The position numbers were made by a program, and so were the translations under genes. Shown here piece after piece: positions 4,930-6,009 of a DNA stretch of 6,009 nucleotides; within the stretch, counting starts at the first letter, position 1, and every line of letters starts with the position of its first letter. This DNA is from Frankiaceae bacterium (GTDB lineage Bacteria; Actinomycetota; Actinomycetes; JAVEEJ01). Location: the NCBI GenBank assembly GCA_030840515.1, contig JAVEEJ010000239.1:1-6009 (forward strand), written 5' to 3'. Under the pieces are notes generated by a model. The model searched no databases. It saw only the letters and a program-made list of their open reading frames with translations, and was not told the origin of the DNA.

Positions 4930-6009
4930 AGCGCTCGCCCTCGCGGTCGCCGAGCACCACCACCACGAGCAGGTGCGCCAGCCCGGCGATCGCCAGACGG
5001 AGCAGCAGCGGGCCGGGGCAGAGCAGCATGACCGCCGCCACGACGACACCACCCACCAGTGGCACGCGGACACTGGCGGCGAGCTGCGGACGGCAGCCCT
5101 CACGACGCAACAGGAACAGCGACACCGCTGCCTGCACCGCGTAGGAACCGGTCGTCACGGCCGCAGCTGCGGCGATGCCGTAGACGGGGATCAGCAACAG
5201 GTTGCCGACCAGGTTGGCAGCCGTGGCGGCCAACGCGGCGGGGAGCATGTGCCGCGCCTTGCCGATGGCCTGCAGCGAGGCGCTGCCCAGGTAGGCGGCC
5301 CCGTAGGTCAACGGCGCCAGCGCGAGCCAGCGCAGTGAGCTCGATGCGGCGTCGACGTACTCGCCTCCGTAGAGCAGCCGGATGATCCCGGGCGCTTCCA
5401 CCAGGCACACCACGGCAAAGGGCACGTAGAGGACCGCCGCGGCGGCGTAGCCCTGCTCGAAGTAGCTGCCGGTGCGGGCCGCGTCACGGCTGGCGCTCAT
5501 CACCGGGAACACGGCTGACCGGATGGAGAAGACCACGAAGAGCATCGCCTCGAACAGCTTGTAGGCAGCCGCGTAGTGCGCCACCGCGCGGTCGCCCTCG
5601 AACGCCGAGACGATGACGACGTCGAGGCGGAAGAGGGCCATCAGGACGATCGCCGAGACCCCCACCGTGCGCGCGCGGCGCTCGAACGCCATCAGGTCCG
5701 CCCGCGTGATCCGGCCAAGCCCGAGGCCGGTGCGCCGCCCGGCGACCGCGGTTGCGCCGACGCCCACCATCGCGCCGGAGAGCAGCGCGAGCCCGAGCCC
5801 GCGTGGGCCGAACCCCAACACGCAGGAGGCGGAGGCGAGGGCCGCCGTCGTCAGCCGCTGCACCACGAGAGCCACCGACGTCGCCTTCAGGTCCTGCATC
5901 GCGCCGGCCGCGCCGCGCACCGTGTCGGTGCAGATCTCCAGGTGCTGGGCCGCGAGGACGAGCGCGAGGGTGACCCCGAAGACCGCACCGCCGCCGTGCG
6001 AGCCGGTCG
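4895..6009 (-). CDS. Wzx-type polysaccharide flippase / oligosaccharide translocase, 5' end outside window
   Basis: This is an integral membrane protein of the MOP superfamily (polysaccharide transporter, Wzx/RfbX-like), which flips lipid-linked glycans across the cytoplasmic membrane. The 370 visible residues contain about eleven hydrophobic segments and family-typical stretches: FRLDVVIVSAFEG followed by HYAAAYKLFEAM (126-155), LLYGGEYVDAASSSLRWL (211-228), QAIGKARHM (246-254) and NLVGNLLLIPVYGIAAAAAV (265-284). A GTG at 5920 is in frame but is not the start, because coding sequence continues to the window edge with another membrane segment (about residues 8-22). Family members are usually 400-500 residues, so roughly 50-130 N-terminal residues are missing. 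The TGA at 4895-4897 gives a 35-bp tail-to-tail overlap with the ATP-grasp gene. The flippase is the strongest clue that the locus makes a surface or exported glycan. A lipid II flippase (MurJ) is less likely, because the motifs fit Wzx better. Confidence 0.88.
   Translation of the reverse strand, partial: TGSHGGGAVFGVTLALVLAAQHLEICTDTVRGAAGAMQDLKATSVALVVQRLTTAALASASCVLGFGPRGLGLALLSGAMVGVGATAVAGRRTGLGLGRITRADLMAFERRARTVGVSAIVLMALFRLDVVIVSAFEGDRAVAHYAAAYKLFEAMLFVVFSIRSAVFPVMSASRDAARTGSYFEQGYAAAAVLYVPFAVVCLVEAPGIIRLLYGGEYVDAASSSLRWLALAPLTYGAAYLGSASLQAIGKARHMLPAALAATAANLVGNLLLIPVYGIAAAAAVTTGSYAVQAAVSLFLLRREGCRPQLAASVRVPLVGGVVVAAVMLLCPGPLLLRLAIAGLAHLLVVVVLGDREGERFSLVRSLLRRG

Overview
This is a very GC-rich, densely coding window typical of Actinomycetota: codon third positions are strongly G/C, two genes start with GTG, and genes overlap through ATGA. 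The sequence alone does not allow a finer taxonomic call. It contains six protein genes and no RNA genes, mobile elements or CRISPR arrays. The only DNA not covered by a gene is a 10-bp gap at 3756-3765. The first and last genes run off the window edges.

Layout: (1) plus strand, 1-380: the C-terminal part of a membrane-anchored, probably extracytoplasmic beta-rich protein. It is coupled through an ATGA overlap to (2) 377-1402, an HPr-kinase-like P-loop protein with a GWSKGGKT Walker A. (3) Minus strand, 1363-2634: a fusion of a degenerate nucleotidyltransferase-like domain with a thymidylate-kinase-like P-loop kinase. It lies downstream of, and is ATGA-coupled to, (4) minus strand, 2631-3755, an ATP-grasp ligase. 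(5) Plus strand, 3766-4929: a second ATP-grasp ligase, an end-to-end homologue of gene 4, transcribed away from it with only 10 bp between the two GTG starts. (6) Minus strand, 4895-6009: most of a Wzx/MVF-type polysaccharide flippase. The convergent pairs 2/3 and 5/6 overlap tail to tail by 40 and 35 bp.

Read together, the genes look like part of a cell-surface polysaccharide or exported-glycan locus. The flippase moves a lipid-linked glycan across the membrane, and the two ATP-grasp enzymes probably form acyl-phosphate-activated amide or peptide-like bonds. The HprK-like and TMPK-like proteins are probably accessory kinases or ATPases with unknown substrates. Combining HprK-related kinases, nucleotidyltransferase-like domains and ATP-grasp enzymes recalls, from memory, the GAK (grasp and kinase) and HprK-related-kinase modules seen beside some bacterial exopolysaccharide clusters. 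That link is inference. The paired ATP-grasp genes with the HprK-like and TMPK-fusion proteins are the best candidate here for a poorly described system.
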